Part shown: positions 7,356 to 15,018 of the stretch, in pieces
How positions within the stretch are numbered: the stretch's first letter is position 1
Layout of the letters: each line of letters starts with the position of its first letter
Source: Actinomycetota bacterium
GTDB taxonomy: Bacteria > Actinomycetota > Actinomycetes > Nanopelagicales > Nanopelagicaceae
Direction of reading: 5' to 3'
Length of the DNA stretch: 37,171 nt
Assembly: GCA_026392695.1 (NCBI GenBank)
Contig: JAPLBP010000074.1
Span: 1 to 37,171 of the forward strand
Translations under genes and position numbers: made by a program
Notes under the pieces: generated by a model
Databases searched by the model: none
What the model saw: the letters and a program-made list of their open reading frames with translations, nothing else
Told to the model about the DNA's origin: nothing

Positions 7356-8967
7356 TTCGGTACGAATAACCCTGCTCGGCAAGGAAACGTTGGCGATTTT
7401 GGGCAAAATCCTGATCGATGGTGTCGCGGGATACAACTGAGTAAAAACGTGCGGTACGGCCATCTGATTTAGGTCGAAGAATACGACCGAGTCGTTGAGC
7501 TTCTTCCTGGCGTGATCCAAATGCTCCCGAAACTTGAATTGCAATCGTCGCTTCGGGGAGATCGATTGAAAAGTTTGCAACTTTGGAAACCACTAGACAT
7601 TTCACTTCTCCGCTGCGAAAAAGCTTGAAGAGTCGTTCGCGCTCTTTTATTGGGGTGTCGCCCTTGATTAACGGAACTCCTAAAACTTCGGCGAGTTCAT
7701 CGAGTTGATCTATGTATTGCCCGATTACTAAAACTTGATCTTGAGAGTGAATCTTTGTAAGAGTTTCAACCACTTTTCTTTTTGTTGCTGTGGTTGCACA
7801 GAGGCGATATCTATTTTCAGGTTCAGCCGTGGCATATGTCATGCGCTCTGCCTCGGTAAGAGTGACACGCACTTCGATGCATTCGGCAGGAGCGATATAA
7901 CCCTGCGCTTCTATCTCTTTCCAAGGAACGTCATAACGCTTGGGCCCTATCAAAGAAAAAACTTCACCCTCTAGCCCATCTTCGCGCACAAGCGTGGCCG
8001 TTAATCCAAGACGTCGACGCGATTGAATATCTGCGGTGAAGCGAAAAATAGGGGCTGGAAGAAGATGAACTTCGTCGTAAATGATCAAGCCCCAGTCGTG
8101 AGTGTCAAAGAGATCCAAATGTGAGTACACGCCATTCTTCTTCTTCGTCATGACCTGATAGGTCGCAATTGTTACTGCGCGAATCTCTTTCTTGGAACCA
8201 GAGTATTCGCCAATTTCATCTTCATGAAGAGTTGTGCGAAGAAGTAGTTCCTCTCGCCATTGTCGTGCGGCAATGGTGTTAGTAACAAGAATCAATGTCG
8301 TCGCCTTAGCGTGAGCCATGGCTGCTGCACCGACAATCGTTTTACCAGCTCCACATGGCAGTACTACAACCCCAGAACCTCCGTGCCAAAAACCTTCTGC
8401 GGCCAACGTTTGATATGGGCGAATGTTCCATCCATTTTGAACGAGTTCGATCTCATGATGTTGTCCGTCTACATATCCAGCAAAATCCTCGGCTGGCCAC
8501 CCCAATCTAAGTAACGCTTGCTTGATCGCACCCCGTTGGCTGGGATGAACGACGATAGTTTCGGCGTCAAGGCGTAAGCCCAAAAGTGGGGCAATTTTCT
8601 TAGCCCGGATGACTTCTTCGAGGACAGCAGTGTCGGTGGTGATAAGTATCAAGCCGTGAACTGGGTCTGCTTCCAACCGAAGGCGCCCGTATCGAGACAT
8701 AGTTTCTGCGATGTCAACCAAAATCGAATGTGGGACTGCGTATCTCGAATACTTTAATAGCGTATCGATAACTTGTTCCGCGTCATGTCCTGCGGCACGC
8801 GCGTTCCAGAGCCCGAGGGAGGTGAGGCGATAAGTGTGGATGTGCTCAGGAGAGCGTTCAAGCTCGGCAAATGGAGCGATCGCGCGTCGACACTCGGTGC
8901 TAAGAGGATGGTCTATGTCTAGCAAAAGAGTTTTATCACTCTGAACGATCAGTGGACCGTCAGTCAT
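7318..8967 (-). CDS. XPB/ERCC3-like DNA repair helicase
   Basis: Superfamily 2 3'-5' DNA helicase of the bacterial XPB type, probably in DNA repair. The 549-residue product has an N-terminal damage-recognition-like region, then Walker A PCGAGKT at 204-210, the DEVH box at 298-301, motif III LTAT, the XPB-specific RED triplet at 328-330, and a second RecA-like domain ending in QRLGRILRPK (motif VI). Length matches actinobacterial XPBs. It overlaps the end of the upstream M20 peptidase gene by 8 bases, so it is in one operon with the M20 gene and the XPB-associated protein. The 3' end overlaps the glutaredoxin gene tail to tail. Confidence 0.95.
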   Translation of the reverse strand: MTDGPLIVQSDKTLLLDIDHPLSTECRRAIAPFAELERSPEHIHTYRLTSLGLWNARAAGHDAEQVIDTLLKYSRYAVPHSILVDIAETMSRYGRLRLEADPVHGLILITTDTAVLEEVIRAKKIAPLLGLRLDAETIVVHPSQRGAIKQALLRLGWPAEDFAGYVDGQHHEIELVQNGWNIRPYQTLAAEGFWHGGSGVVVLPCGAGKTIVGAAAMAHAKATTLILVTNTIAARQWREELLLRTTLHEDEIGEYSGSKKEIRAVTIATYQVMTKKKNGVYSHLDLFDTHDWGLIIYDEVHLLPAPIFRFTADIQSRRRLGLTATLVREDGLEGEVFSLIGPKRYDVPWKEIEAQGYIAPAECIEVRVTLTEAERMTYATAEPENRYRLCATTATKRKVVETLTKIHSQDQVLVIGQYIDQLDELAEVLGVPLIKGDTPIKERERLFKLFRSGEVKCLVVSKVANFSIDLPEATIAIQVSGAFGSRQEEAQRLGRILRPKSDGRTARFYSVVSRDTIDQDFAQNRQRFLAEQGYSYRIIDADDVSQGKL

Positions 8968-10081
8968 TAAGAATCTCTTGCACGAATCTTCTTAAGAAGG
9001 CACTTCTCTCATCGAGTGCCTTCACGCTGGCCCACTCATTCTGGGCGTGTGCGCCTGCGCCGATTGCGCCCATCCCGTCCAAAACGCGAGCCCCGGTTGC
9101 CGCAGCAAAGTTTCCGTCGCTTGCTCCACCAACTGCGACGCCTTCGATAGTGAAACTCATTTCGTTAGCGACTCTCTGAGCGATTTCAAATAGTTCTTTA
9201 GTGGAACTTGGCTCAAGTGGCGGTCTATTCAAACCACCGCGAATTTCAAAGCGAGCATCTGGATGTTCAGTCGCTAAGGATCTAATTGCTGCGTCGACGC
9301 GAATTAGATCGGCTTGCGAATATGAACGGGCATCTATATCTAACACCGCCAGATCAGGCACGGTGTTCGTTGTGTTTCCCGATCGAATCATTGTTGGAAC
9401 AACTGTTGTTCCGTGCTCTGAATTTTCGAGTGCTTCAAGTTTTAATATGAGATGGGCGATTTCGACACTTGAATTAATGCCTTTCTCGGGTTCAAGCCCC
9501 GCATGCGCCGCCCGCCCGTGGGCGCTGATTTGGTACATGGCGGTTCCTTTGCGACCGATCTTGACTTTGCCATCAAGAGAGGCTTCCAGTACTAGAACTG
9601 CGCTGGAGTTTCGAGAAAGTTCTTCTATGAGCTCACGCGAAGTGGCACTGCCAGTTTCTTCATCGGTTGTCGCGACGAGGGCAACAGAACCGGAGATTCC
9701 TTTTAGCGAATAGAGTGCTTGGATAAAACCGGCTTTCATATCAAAAACACCGGGCCCGCGAATCACATCGCCCTCAACGCTCCACACTGGCTCGAAGGAG
9801 CCTTTTGGCCAAACCGTATCCAGGTGGCCGAGCAGAACGACTGCAGGATTCTGTGCGCCCCACCAGAAAACGGGCCGACCATTAATTTGCAGAATTCTCG
9901 CGGGAACGCCCAGCACTTCTTCAGCTAGCGTGGCGGCGAGTGAAACGACCTCGTTACACGCTTCAAGATCTTCCGTGGGCGACTCACAGCGGACGAGTCT
10001 TTCCAAGGCGCTAAGTGGTGAAAGCATGGCGTCTATTCTGCCTTCTTTTTCACTTGAGTGCTTCGCATTAGAGGTGCTCAT
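8960..10081 (-). CDS. M20-family metallopeptidase (glutamate carboxypeptidase-like)
   Basis: Cytosolic dinuclear-zinc amidohydrolase, most like carboxypeptidase G2/ArgE/DapE relatives. Metal and catalytic residues are all visible: HLD at 86-88, bridging Asp at 114 in GPGVFDMKAG, catalytic Glu 141 and ligand Glu 142 in TTDEETGS, the dimerisation-domain His in RAAHAG, and a late GAHAQNEWASV with the last His. The ATG at 10081 overlaps the stop of the upstream gene as ATGA, which supports it over the internal Met at 10027. No signal peptide. It sits between the XPB helicase and the XPB-associated gene and is co-transcribed with them; a functional link is not evident. The substrate cannot be read from sequence. 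Confidence 0.9.
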   Translation of the reverse strand: MSTSNAKHSSEKEGRIDAMLSPLSALERLVRCESPTEDLEACNEVVSLAATLAEEVLGVPARILQINGRPVFWWGAQNPAVVLLGHLDTVWPKGSFEPVWSVEGDVIRGPGVFDMKAGFIQALYSLKGISGSVALVATTDEETGSATSRELIEELSRNSSAVLVLEASLDGKVKIGRKGTAMYQISAHGRAAHAGLEPEKGINSSVEIAHLILKLEALENSEHGTTVVPTMIRSGNTTNTVPDLAVLDIDARSYSQADLIRVDAAIRSLATEHPDARFEIRGGLNRPPLEPSSTKELFEIAQRVANEMSFTIEGVAVGGASDGNFAAATGARVLDGMGAIGAGAHAQNEWASVKALDERSAFLRRFVQEILND

Positions 10082-12273
10082 AGCGGAGCCACGCCGGTAA
10101 TGCGAGGAATCCTAAAAGATTGAACTTCGCCAGTTGCGTGATCTCGAGCGATAAGGGATCCAGCGCTGATGCTCAGTGGATCCACGATTCGATGAGTCGC
10201 CGAGCCATTGTTATCGGCATAGCCGATTGAGAGAGTACAAGCTTGGGCAATAAATTTGTTAAGAAGATCCAATGTTTCATTCGCGGTCGTTCGGGGCAAA
10301 GCGCCTAGCGCGTTTGCAGCGATTTCGCGTAAGGCGTTTTGTTTGTTGCTCGATTTTTCCCCTACGCGAATCGCTCGAAGTGCAGCCGCAAGGGTTTCTT
10401 CAGAAGGCGTTTCCAACTCTCCAATAATTCTTGGGGGACGTGGTTTCGATTTCGCTCGGTTGAGTCGGGGACCAAGCAGAAGCACACCGGAGTTCGACTC
10501 CGCGGCCGGAAGATATCCAGCAGTTCGCAACGTGACGATAATTTCCTTGGCATCCATGTCGCACACCAAAACCTCAGGTGCGATGCGACGCATTGGAAGT
10601 ATTTCCATTCGCTTATCGCTGAGTATTTGCGAAATGAGAGTCGGGTCTTCACACCTAATGTAGGCGCTTGTATTGCCGACCCTTAGACGCCCGTGTCGTT
10701 TAGAGACATCGCTGATTAAATAGTCAAGAGGTTGTGGAATGGGAGTCTTGGAAGTCTTACGCAGAAACTCTCGGATTTCCTCGCCTGTTTTTCCATGATC
10801 GAGTCCACGACGAAGTGAAGTCTCGCTGAAACGATAAACAGTGGCGCCTCCACGGCTCTCAATATCCGCAATCGAGTCCAGCGTTCGGGCAATGTCTATC
10901 TCTAATCTTCCCGGAGCAATCGCTGTGTTATCGCTTTGAATCAAAATATGATTTACCGGTTTTGGTAAGTCAATGTTGATTCCTATTTCTTCTTCTCCCT
11001 GGATGAAAGCAGCACCATATTTCGAGATGGCACCCTGTCCAGTAATTCCTATCCATTCCGCCTCTCGTAGCGTCCACTTAACCAAGTCGGGCTGGAGACC
11101 AGGACTCCGACGAGAAGGCGCTCTCCATTTTGTAAGGGCGAGGAATGAATTGATCTCGGGGCACAGCTCTTGAGAATTTAGAAGCAGATCTAAAGTCAAT
11201 TTTCGCGTGCTTGCGGCGTTTACTCGATCAAGTTCGGGACCAAGAGCAGAAATGTGTTTTGATTCCGCTCGTCCAACAAGTCCACTGACTCTGGAAGTCA
11301 TTAGCCAGAGGGAAGACAATCCTCGCCAACGTTCTTCTGCTCGTTGCGTTAGCCAAAGATCAAATGCGTGGGTGGGCAAAACGCGATCATCTGCGTCAAT
11401 AACAACGAGACCGCTTAGATAAACAAGTTCCGAGACAAATGCCGCGCAGTTTTCATCGACCCCTAAGTGCTCTGCGGCAGATTTAAGATCTCGTACGCCG
11501 AGGCCACCAGCACGCAAGGCACTTGGCGGTTCTTCTGACCAAAAATTCAAAATTTCTTCACACCAGCGAAGGATGGTTGCGATATTTGCTATTGCGGCGC
11601 GGTCGATAACGCTTTGTTTAACGCTCTTACCCTCGATAACAGGAGGGTTAGGCTGCGGATTTCTATGAACTTTCCCACCACGCAAGTGAATTGCGACGTT
11701 GCGCGGCAATACGACAGTTCGTTGATCAAGGGGCACAAGAAAATTTTCTTTCAATAACCATGCGATTCCAGGACCTGGATTTCGAATGTCGCCCACGCTT
11801 CCGCGAGGTGGGCCCCACGTAAGTTGTTCCAAAATCTTCTTAGATCCAGCGGGAGCCTCTTCAAGTTTCTTCATGGAAAGCTTGGCCATAGAGGCCGGAC
11901 CAAGTCCTGCAGGTTCATTCCCCAAGACATCGCGTAGCGTGTGGGGAATTCGTATTCCATCACGCGACGTGTATAGGAGTGCAAGGCTGATGAGGTGGGG
12001 AATTACGAATTTCGCCGAGGGGTCAGTGACCGAAATGATTTCCTTTTCTGTCATCGGCTCATTTATCGCTACGCACGCTTCTAAAACTTGGAATTGCCAC
12101 TCATTGAGTCCATCAACCGCACGCGCCAAACTTGGAGCGGAATTTGCTCGGACGGATAGAGATGAAAGGTCAGATGGGACGGGGGAAATCAAATCTGGAC
12201 GGTTCGCAAAGAGCGCGGCGAGGGATTCGTCGCTTAGCCCGCGCATGTAGTCAGCAAAAGATCTAGTTTCCAT
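10078..12273 (-). CDS. Helicase-associated (XPB/Ssl2 N-terminal-like) protein
   Basis: A 731-residue cytosolic protein of the actinobacterial family with a helicase-associated C-terminal domain related to XPB/Ssl2 N-terminal regions; it is usually encoded next to bacterial XPB. The N-terminus (SFADYMRGLSDESLAALFANRPDL) is the typical opening. The central part has winged-helix-like segments (WQFQVLEACVAI, AAEHLGVDENCAAFVSELVYLSGLV) and the C-terminal third carries HILIQSDNTAIAPGRLE and YRFSETSLRRGLDHGKT, the most conserved part. No ATPase motif. Probably a partner or regulator of the XPB helicase in DNA repair, by context. TAATGT lies 9 bases before the ATG; an AGGAAGG is present but only 2 bases from the ATG. 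Confidence 0.85.
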   Translation of the reverse strand: METRSFADYMRGLSDESLAALFANRPDLISPVPSDLSSLSVRANSAPSLARAVDGLNEWQFQVLEACVAINEPMTEKEIISVTDPSAKFVIPHLISLALLYTSRDGIRIPHTLRDVLGNEPAGLGPASMAKLSMKKLEEAPAGSKKILEQLTWGPPRGSVGDIRNPGPGIAWLLKENFLVPLDQRTVVLPRNVAIHLRGGKVHRNPQPNPPVIEGKSVKQSVIDRAAIANIATILRWCEEILNFWSEEPPSALRAGGLGVRDLKSAAEHLGVDENCAAFVSELVYLSGLVVIDADDRVLPTHAFDLWLTQRAEERWRGLSSLWLMTSRVSGLVGRAESKHISALGPELDRVNAASTRKLTLDLLLNSQELCPEINSFLALTKWRAPSRRSPGLQPDLVKWTLREAEWIGITGQGAISKYGAAFIQGEEEIGINIDLPKPVNHILIQSDNTAIAPGRLEIDIARTLDSIADIESRGGATVYRFSETSLRRGLDHGKTGEEIREFLRKTSKTPIPQPLDYLISDVSKRHGRLRVGNTSAYIRCEDPTLISQILSDKRMEILPMRRIAPEVLVCDMDAKEIIVTLRTAGYLPAAESNSGVLLLGPRLNRAKSKPRPPRIIGELETPSEETLAAALRAIRVGEKSSNKQNALREIAANALGALPRTTANETLDLLNKFIAQACTLSIGYADNNGSATHRIVDPLSISAGSLIARDHATGEVQSFRIPRITGVAPL

Positions 12274-12282
12274 AACCTTCCT

Positions 12283-12288
12283 ACATTA
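12283..12288 (-). promoter_or_regulatory. Putative -10 hexamer of the XPB operon
   Basis: Minus-strand TAATGT, 9 bases before the ATG at 12273, in the 50-base gap after the HAD gene. The AGGAAGG in between is too close to the ATG to act as a normal Shine-Dalgarno, so a leader of 0-3 bases is plausible. Weak call. Confidence 0.3.
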
Positions 12289-12323
12289 CTGCCTTATCTA
12301 GACATCTCAGACCGCCAGAGTTC

Positions 12324-13109
12324 CTAGGCGCTTGGCGGACCACTTCTTTTTCGTCGAGACGGCGTAATGAGAGTGATAAGTGAACCTAAGCGACTGATGA
12401 CTGGCCCAAGAATACGGTTGAGAATTCGCGCCCTTCGAAAATCATGAATCGGCCATGATTCGCGTAGTGCTCGAAGTCTCAAGATCGCGTCAGGATTGAT
12501 CGCGCTTGGGTGACCTACACCGAGGAGAAGTGGGAGATCATTGTGACTATCGGAGTATGCGTAACAATCCTTTAGATCAAAACCATGTGAAGCGGCCAGT
12601 TCTTTTATGGCGACTACTTTCTCTTTGCCGTGCAATAGGTTGCCACACATGCGACCCGTGTAGCAGCCATCGGCGGTCTCGACTTTTGTGCCAATCGCCC
12701 CAGTAAATCCAAGCTTTCGGGCTATGAGGGCGGCCATATCTTCCGGAGCCGCTGTCACTAGCCAAACCTCTTCATCATTACTGAGATGGGTCTGAGCAAT
12801 ATCGATTGTTCCTTGCCAAAGCGAAGGCGATACATATTGGTCGTAGACATCTTGAGCCATGAGTTCAATGTCATCGACTTTGTGGCCTGCGATGAAGTCT
12901 GTAGCAGCGCCTTGCCAGCGTTTCATCTCCTCTGGCTTCTCTTTGCCCGTTAATTTAAAGCGAAGATTTGCCAGAACAAATCGAGAGATATCTTTTTTGG
13001 AAAAGAATCCGCGCTGATACATGCCGCGCCCTAAGAAGTAGAGAGTGGATCCTCGGGTAAGCGTGTTGTCGACATCGAAAAAAGCCGCTCGCTTAGGGGT
13101 GGGAGCCAT
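12324..13109 (-). CDS. HAD-IB family hydrolase (SerB/CicA-like phosphatase)
   Basis: A 261-residue HAD phosphatase. Motif I is FFDVDNTLTRGS with the nucleophile Asp 12 and acid-base Asp 14, motif II is LVTAAP, motif III Lys lies in HGKEKV, and motif IV is YSDSHNDLPLL. The helical cap between motifs I and II is that of subclass IB. The basic C-terminal tail (RRARILNRILGPVISRLGS, then SRRKR) is partly hydrophobic and could be an amphipathic membrane anchor. The substrate is not determinable; phosphoserine-like or lipid phosphates are family possibilities. TAGACT stands exactly 6 bases before the ATG with no Shine-Dalgarno. It is divergent from the histidine phosphatase gene. Confidence 0.9.
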   Translation of the reverse strand: MAPTPKRAAFFDVDNTLTRGSTLYFLGRGMYQRGFFSKKDISRFVLANLRFKLTGKEKPEEMKRWQGAATDFIAGHKVDDIELMAQDVYDQYVSPSLWQGTIDIAQTHLSNDEEVWLVTAAPEDMAALIARKLGFTGAIGTKVETADGCYTGRMCGNLLHGKEKVVAIKELAASHGFDLKDCYAYSDSHNDLPLLLGVGHPSAINPDAILRLRALRESWPIHDFRRARILNRILGPVISRLGSLITLITPSRRKRSGPPSA

Positions 13110-13112
13110 TGT

Positions 13113-13148
13113 CTCAGTCTATCTCCTCGGTAGGAGGTCTTTTCTGAG
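13113..13148. repeat. Nested inverted repeat in a divergent promoter region
   Basis: Outer arms CTCAG (13113-13117) and CTGAG (13144-13148) enclose inner arms ATCTCCT (13121-13127) and AGGAGGT (13132-13138) around a CGGT tetraloop. The inner stem has six Watson-Crick pairs and one T-G pair. The outer left arm overlaps the -10 hexamer of the HAD gene, so the element could be a regulator site or a cruciform. It is not followed by a T run and lies between two divergent starts, so it is not a terminator. Confidence 0.45.
13116..13121 (-). promoter_or_regulatory. Putative -10 hexamer of the HAD gene (leaderless start)
   Basis: Minus-strand TAGACT is exactly 6 bases before the ATG at 13109 and no Shine-Dalgarno lies between. 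This places the expected transcription start on the start codon. Confidence 0.45.
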
Positions 13149-13176
13149 TAGGGAATGAGTACCTCTCCTGCCGCTT

Positions 13177-13182
13177 TATGCT
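13177..13182 (+). promoter_or_regulatory. Putative -10 hexamer of the histidine phosphatase/ccs operon (leaderless start)
   Basis: TATGCT is exactly 6 bases before the ATG at 13189, with a pyrimidine-rich spacer and no Shine-Dalgarno. No good -35 is seen 16-18 bases upstream. It would drive the broken phosphatase gene and the cytochrome c maturation genes behind it. Confidence 0.5.
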
Positions 13183-13188
13183 TTCTTT

Positions 13189-13748
13189 ATGACATCTGTA
13201 CACGTAATTCGTCACGGGGAAGTAGAAAACCCTAAGAAGATTCTTTATGGGCGTCAGCCAGGTTGGCGGTTATCGCAAAGAGGGTTTCGCCCTTGCAAAG
13301 AGCACAAGAAACCAGCGCGCCGATCGCGAAAGCACACAATATTGAAATCACGACAGATGAGCGGCTCATTGAAGCCTCAAATATTTTTGAGGGCGAGCCA
13401 TTTGGTGTTGGCGATGGCGCGCTCTTACGCCCAAGAGCATGGCGTCATCTCTGGAACCCATGGAGACCTTCATGGGGCGAGCCATATGTTGAGCAAGTAG
13501 ATCGCATGCTTGCTGCTGTTTTTACTGCGCATGCGGCTGCAAACGGGAAAGACGCAATTTGCGTATCGCATCAACTCCCGATTTGGATTTTGCGAAGCGC
13601 AATAGAACAACGGCGAATGTTGCACGACCCGCGTAAACGAGAGTGCAGTCTGGCTTCAGTCACATCGATACATTTTGACGACAACGACATGATCTCCGGA
13701 TTGACATATTCAGAACCGGCTCGACATTTGTTGCCTGCGAAAAAGTAA
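13189..13748 (+). pseudogene. Histidine phosphatase (phosphoglycerate mutase-like), internally deleted and frameshifted
   Basis: Frame 1 from ATG 13189 gives MTSVHVIRHGEVENPKK then LYGRQPGWRLSQRGF, the exact family opening with the catalytic RHG at 8-10. From about 13284 the family continues in another frame with VSPLQRAQETSAPIAKAHNI, later PSWGEPYVEQ, the second catalytic His in VSHQLP, and DPRKRECSLASVTS, ending at 13748. In the family about 20 residues (the helix and strand leading to SPLxRAxET) separate these parts, and they are absent. A 7-base stretch GTTTCGC (13284-13290) can belong to either side of the junction. So this is a deletion of about 60 bases that is not a multiple of three, not a simple base-call slip. 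In actinobacteria this gene typically heads the tlpA-ccdA-resB-ccsB operon, as here. The product would be non-functional as read. Confidence 0.85.
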
Positions 13749-14296
13749 TGAAGTCACGTTCGCGATTAATTTTTGTTGGGTTTCTGGCCTCATTTCTATT
13801 GTCTTCTTGTGGAGGCGGAAGCTCGTCAAATGGATCACAGAGTTTTGTCGCGGGCAACGGAACTGTTACTTTCAAAAGTGTTGACGCGAGAAAAGCAGCT
13901 CCTTCACTGTCGGGTAGAACTCTTGACGGTGGCAGTTATTCAACTACGGCGGGACGAATAACCGTAGTAAACGTTTGGGCATCATGGTGTGCTCCATGCC
14001 GAGCAGAGGCACCTGCGCTCGCTTCCTTGTCCCAGAGCTATCCGAAAGTGTCGTTTGTAGGAATACTTACTCGAGACAACGAATCGACGGCAAGAGCTTT
14101 TGTGAAAAGATTTTCATTGCCGTATCCGACACTGGTGGACGATTCGGTTCTTCTTGGGTTTCAAGGTTCCCTCTCTGCCAATGCAATTCCCACAACTGTG
14201 ATCATTGACAAGAATGGGCGATTGGCAGCAAGAATTTCCGGCGAAATTACCGTTGCCTCATTGAGGGACTTGATAGATCGCGTGAGCTCTGAATGA
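13748..14296 (+). CDS. TlpA/ResA-like thioredoxin-fold lipoprotein
   Basis: Extracytoplasmic thiol-disulfide oxidoreductase, likely the reductant for apocytochrome c haem-binding cysteines. The 182-residue product has a lipoprotein signal: basic start, hydrophobic run, and lipobox LSSC with the lipidated Cys at 21, followed by a Gly/Ser linker. The thioredoxin domain carries NVWASWCAPC with the redox pair C81 and C84, and the cis-Pro loop NAIPTTVIIDKNG. The ATG shares its A with the TAA of the phosphatase gene (TAATG), so translation is coupled, and the 3' end overlaps ccdA as ATGA. It is the first intact gene of the System II cytochrome c maturation set. Confidence 0.93.
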   Translation: MKSRSRLIFVGFLASFLLSSCGGGSSSNGSQSFVAGNGTVTFKSVDARKAAPSLSGRTLDGGSYSTTAGRITVVNVWASWCAPCRAEAPALASLSQSYPKVSFVGILTRDNESTARAFVKRFSLPYPTLVDDSVLLGFQGSLSANAIPTTVIIDKNGRLAARISGEITVASLRDLIDRVSSE

Positions 14297-15018
14297 AAGA
14301 CTTCTTCGTAAATCAGATTATGGACGCCACTATGGTGACGGCCTTTCCTATTGCGATCATTACTGGACTTATTTCATTTCTTTCCCCGTGCGTACTTCCA
14401 CTTGTTCCCGGATATATTTCCTATGCAGCAGGAATGTCGAAGAGTCGGAGTAAAGTTTTGCTTGGATCCATTCTCTTTATTTCTGGTTTTAGTTTCCTCT
14501 TTGTTTCATACGGCGTTCTTTTTGGTGGCATTGGTTCGAAGATCTTGGGCCACGAAAAAATCATCACCCAAGTTTTGGGAATCTTTACAATCGGACTTGG
14601 GTTAGTTTTCATGGGTCGCTTCCCCCTGATGAGGAGCTTTAAGCCTTCAATATCAACCACGGGTGGACTTCTCGGTGCTCCTTTACTGGGATTTTTATTT
14701 GGTATTGGTTGGACCCCGTGCATCGGTCCAGCACTTGCCGCTGTGGAGACTTTGGCATTCGAGCAAGCTAGCGCCGCCAGAGGCGCAGTTCTTTCCTTTG
14801 GTTATTGCATAGGTTTGGGAATTCCATTCATTCTCTCTGGTCTTTTTCTGGATCGATCAATGAGGTTGCGAGCGTTTATTTCTCGACGCGGCAACTTAAT
14901 TTCGCAAATCGGTGGATGGATGCTTATCGCAATTGGCGTATTACAGGTCTTGGGAATCTGGAATGACGTCATGAATTCCCTTCGTTCAACTATTTCCGGT
15001 TTTATTCCGGTGGTTTAA
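14293..15018 (+). CDS. ccdA: Cytochrome c biogenesis protein CcdA
   Basis: Polytopic membrane protein that carries electrons from cytosolic thioredoxin to the outer thiol proteins (here the TlpA-like lipoprotein). The 241-residue product has about six membrane helices and the two family cysteines: C33 in SPCVLPLVPGY and C143 in GWTPCIGP. The opening of about 13 residues before the first helix is short; Met codons at 14320 and 14332 are alternative starts, but the ATGA overlap with the upstream gene favours 14293. It is followed by resB with no gap. Confidence 0.94.
   Translation: MKDFFVNQIMDATMVTAFPIAIITGLISFLSPCVLPLVPGYISYAAGMSKSRSKVLLGSILFISGFSFLFVSYGVLFGGIGSKILGHEKIITQVLGIFTIGLGLVFMGRFPLMRSFKPSISTTGGLLGAPLLGFLFGIGWTPCIGPALAAVETLAFEQASAARGAVLSFGYCIGLGIPFILSGLFLDRSMRLRAFISRRGNLISQIGGWMLIAIGVLQVLGIWNDVMNSLRSTISGFIPVV

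Noticed and set aside
11786-12250. Long antisense open frame inside the XPB-associated gene, and a similar one at 32707-33501 inside nuoG
   Set aside because: They lie wholly inside well-supported genes on the other strand, have no recognisable motifs and have low-complexity Ser/Arg/Pro composition typical of shadow frames.
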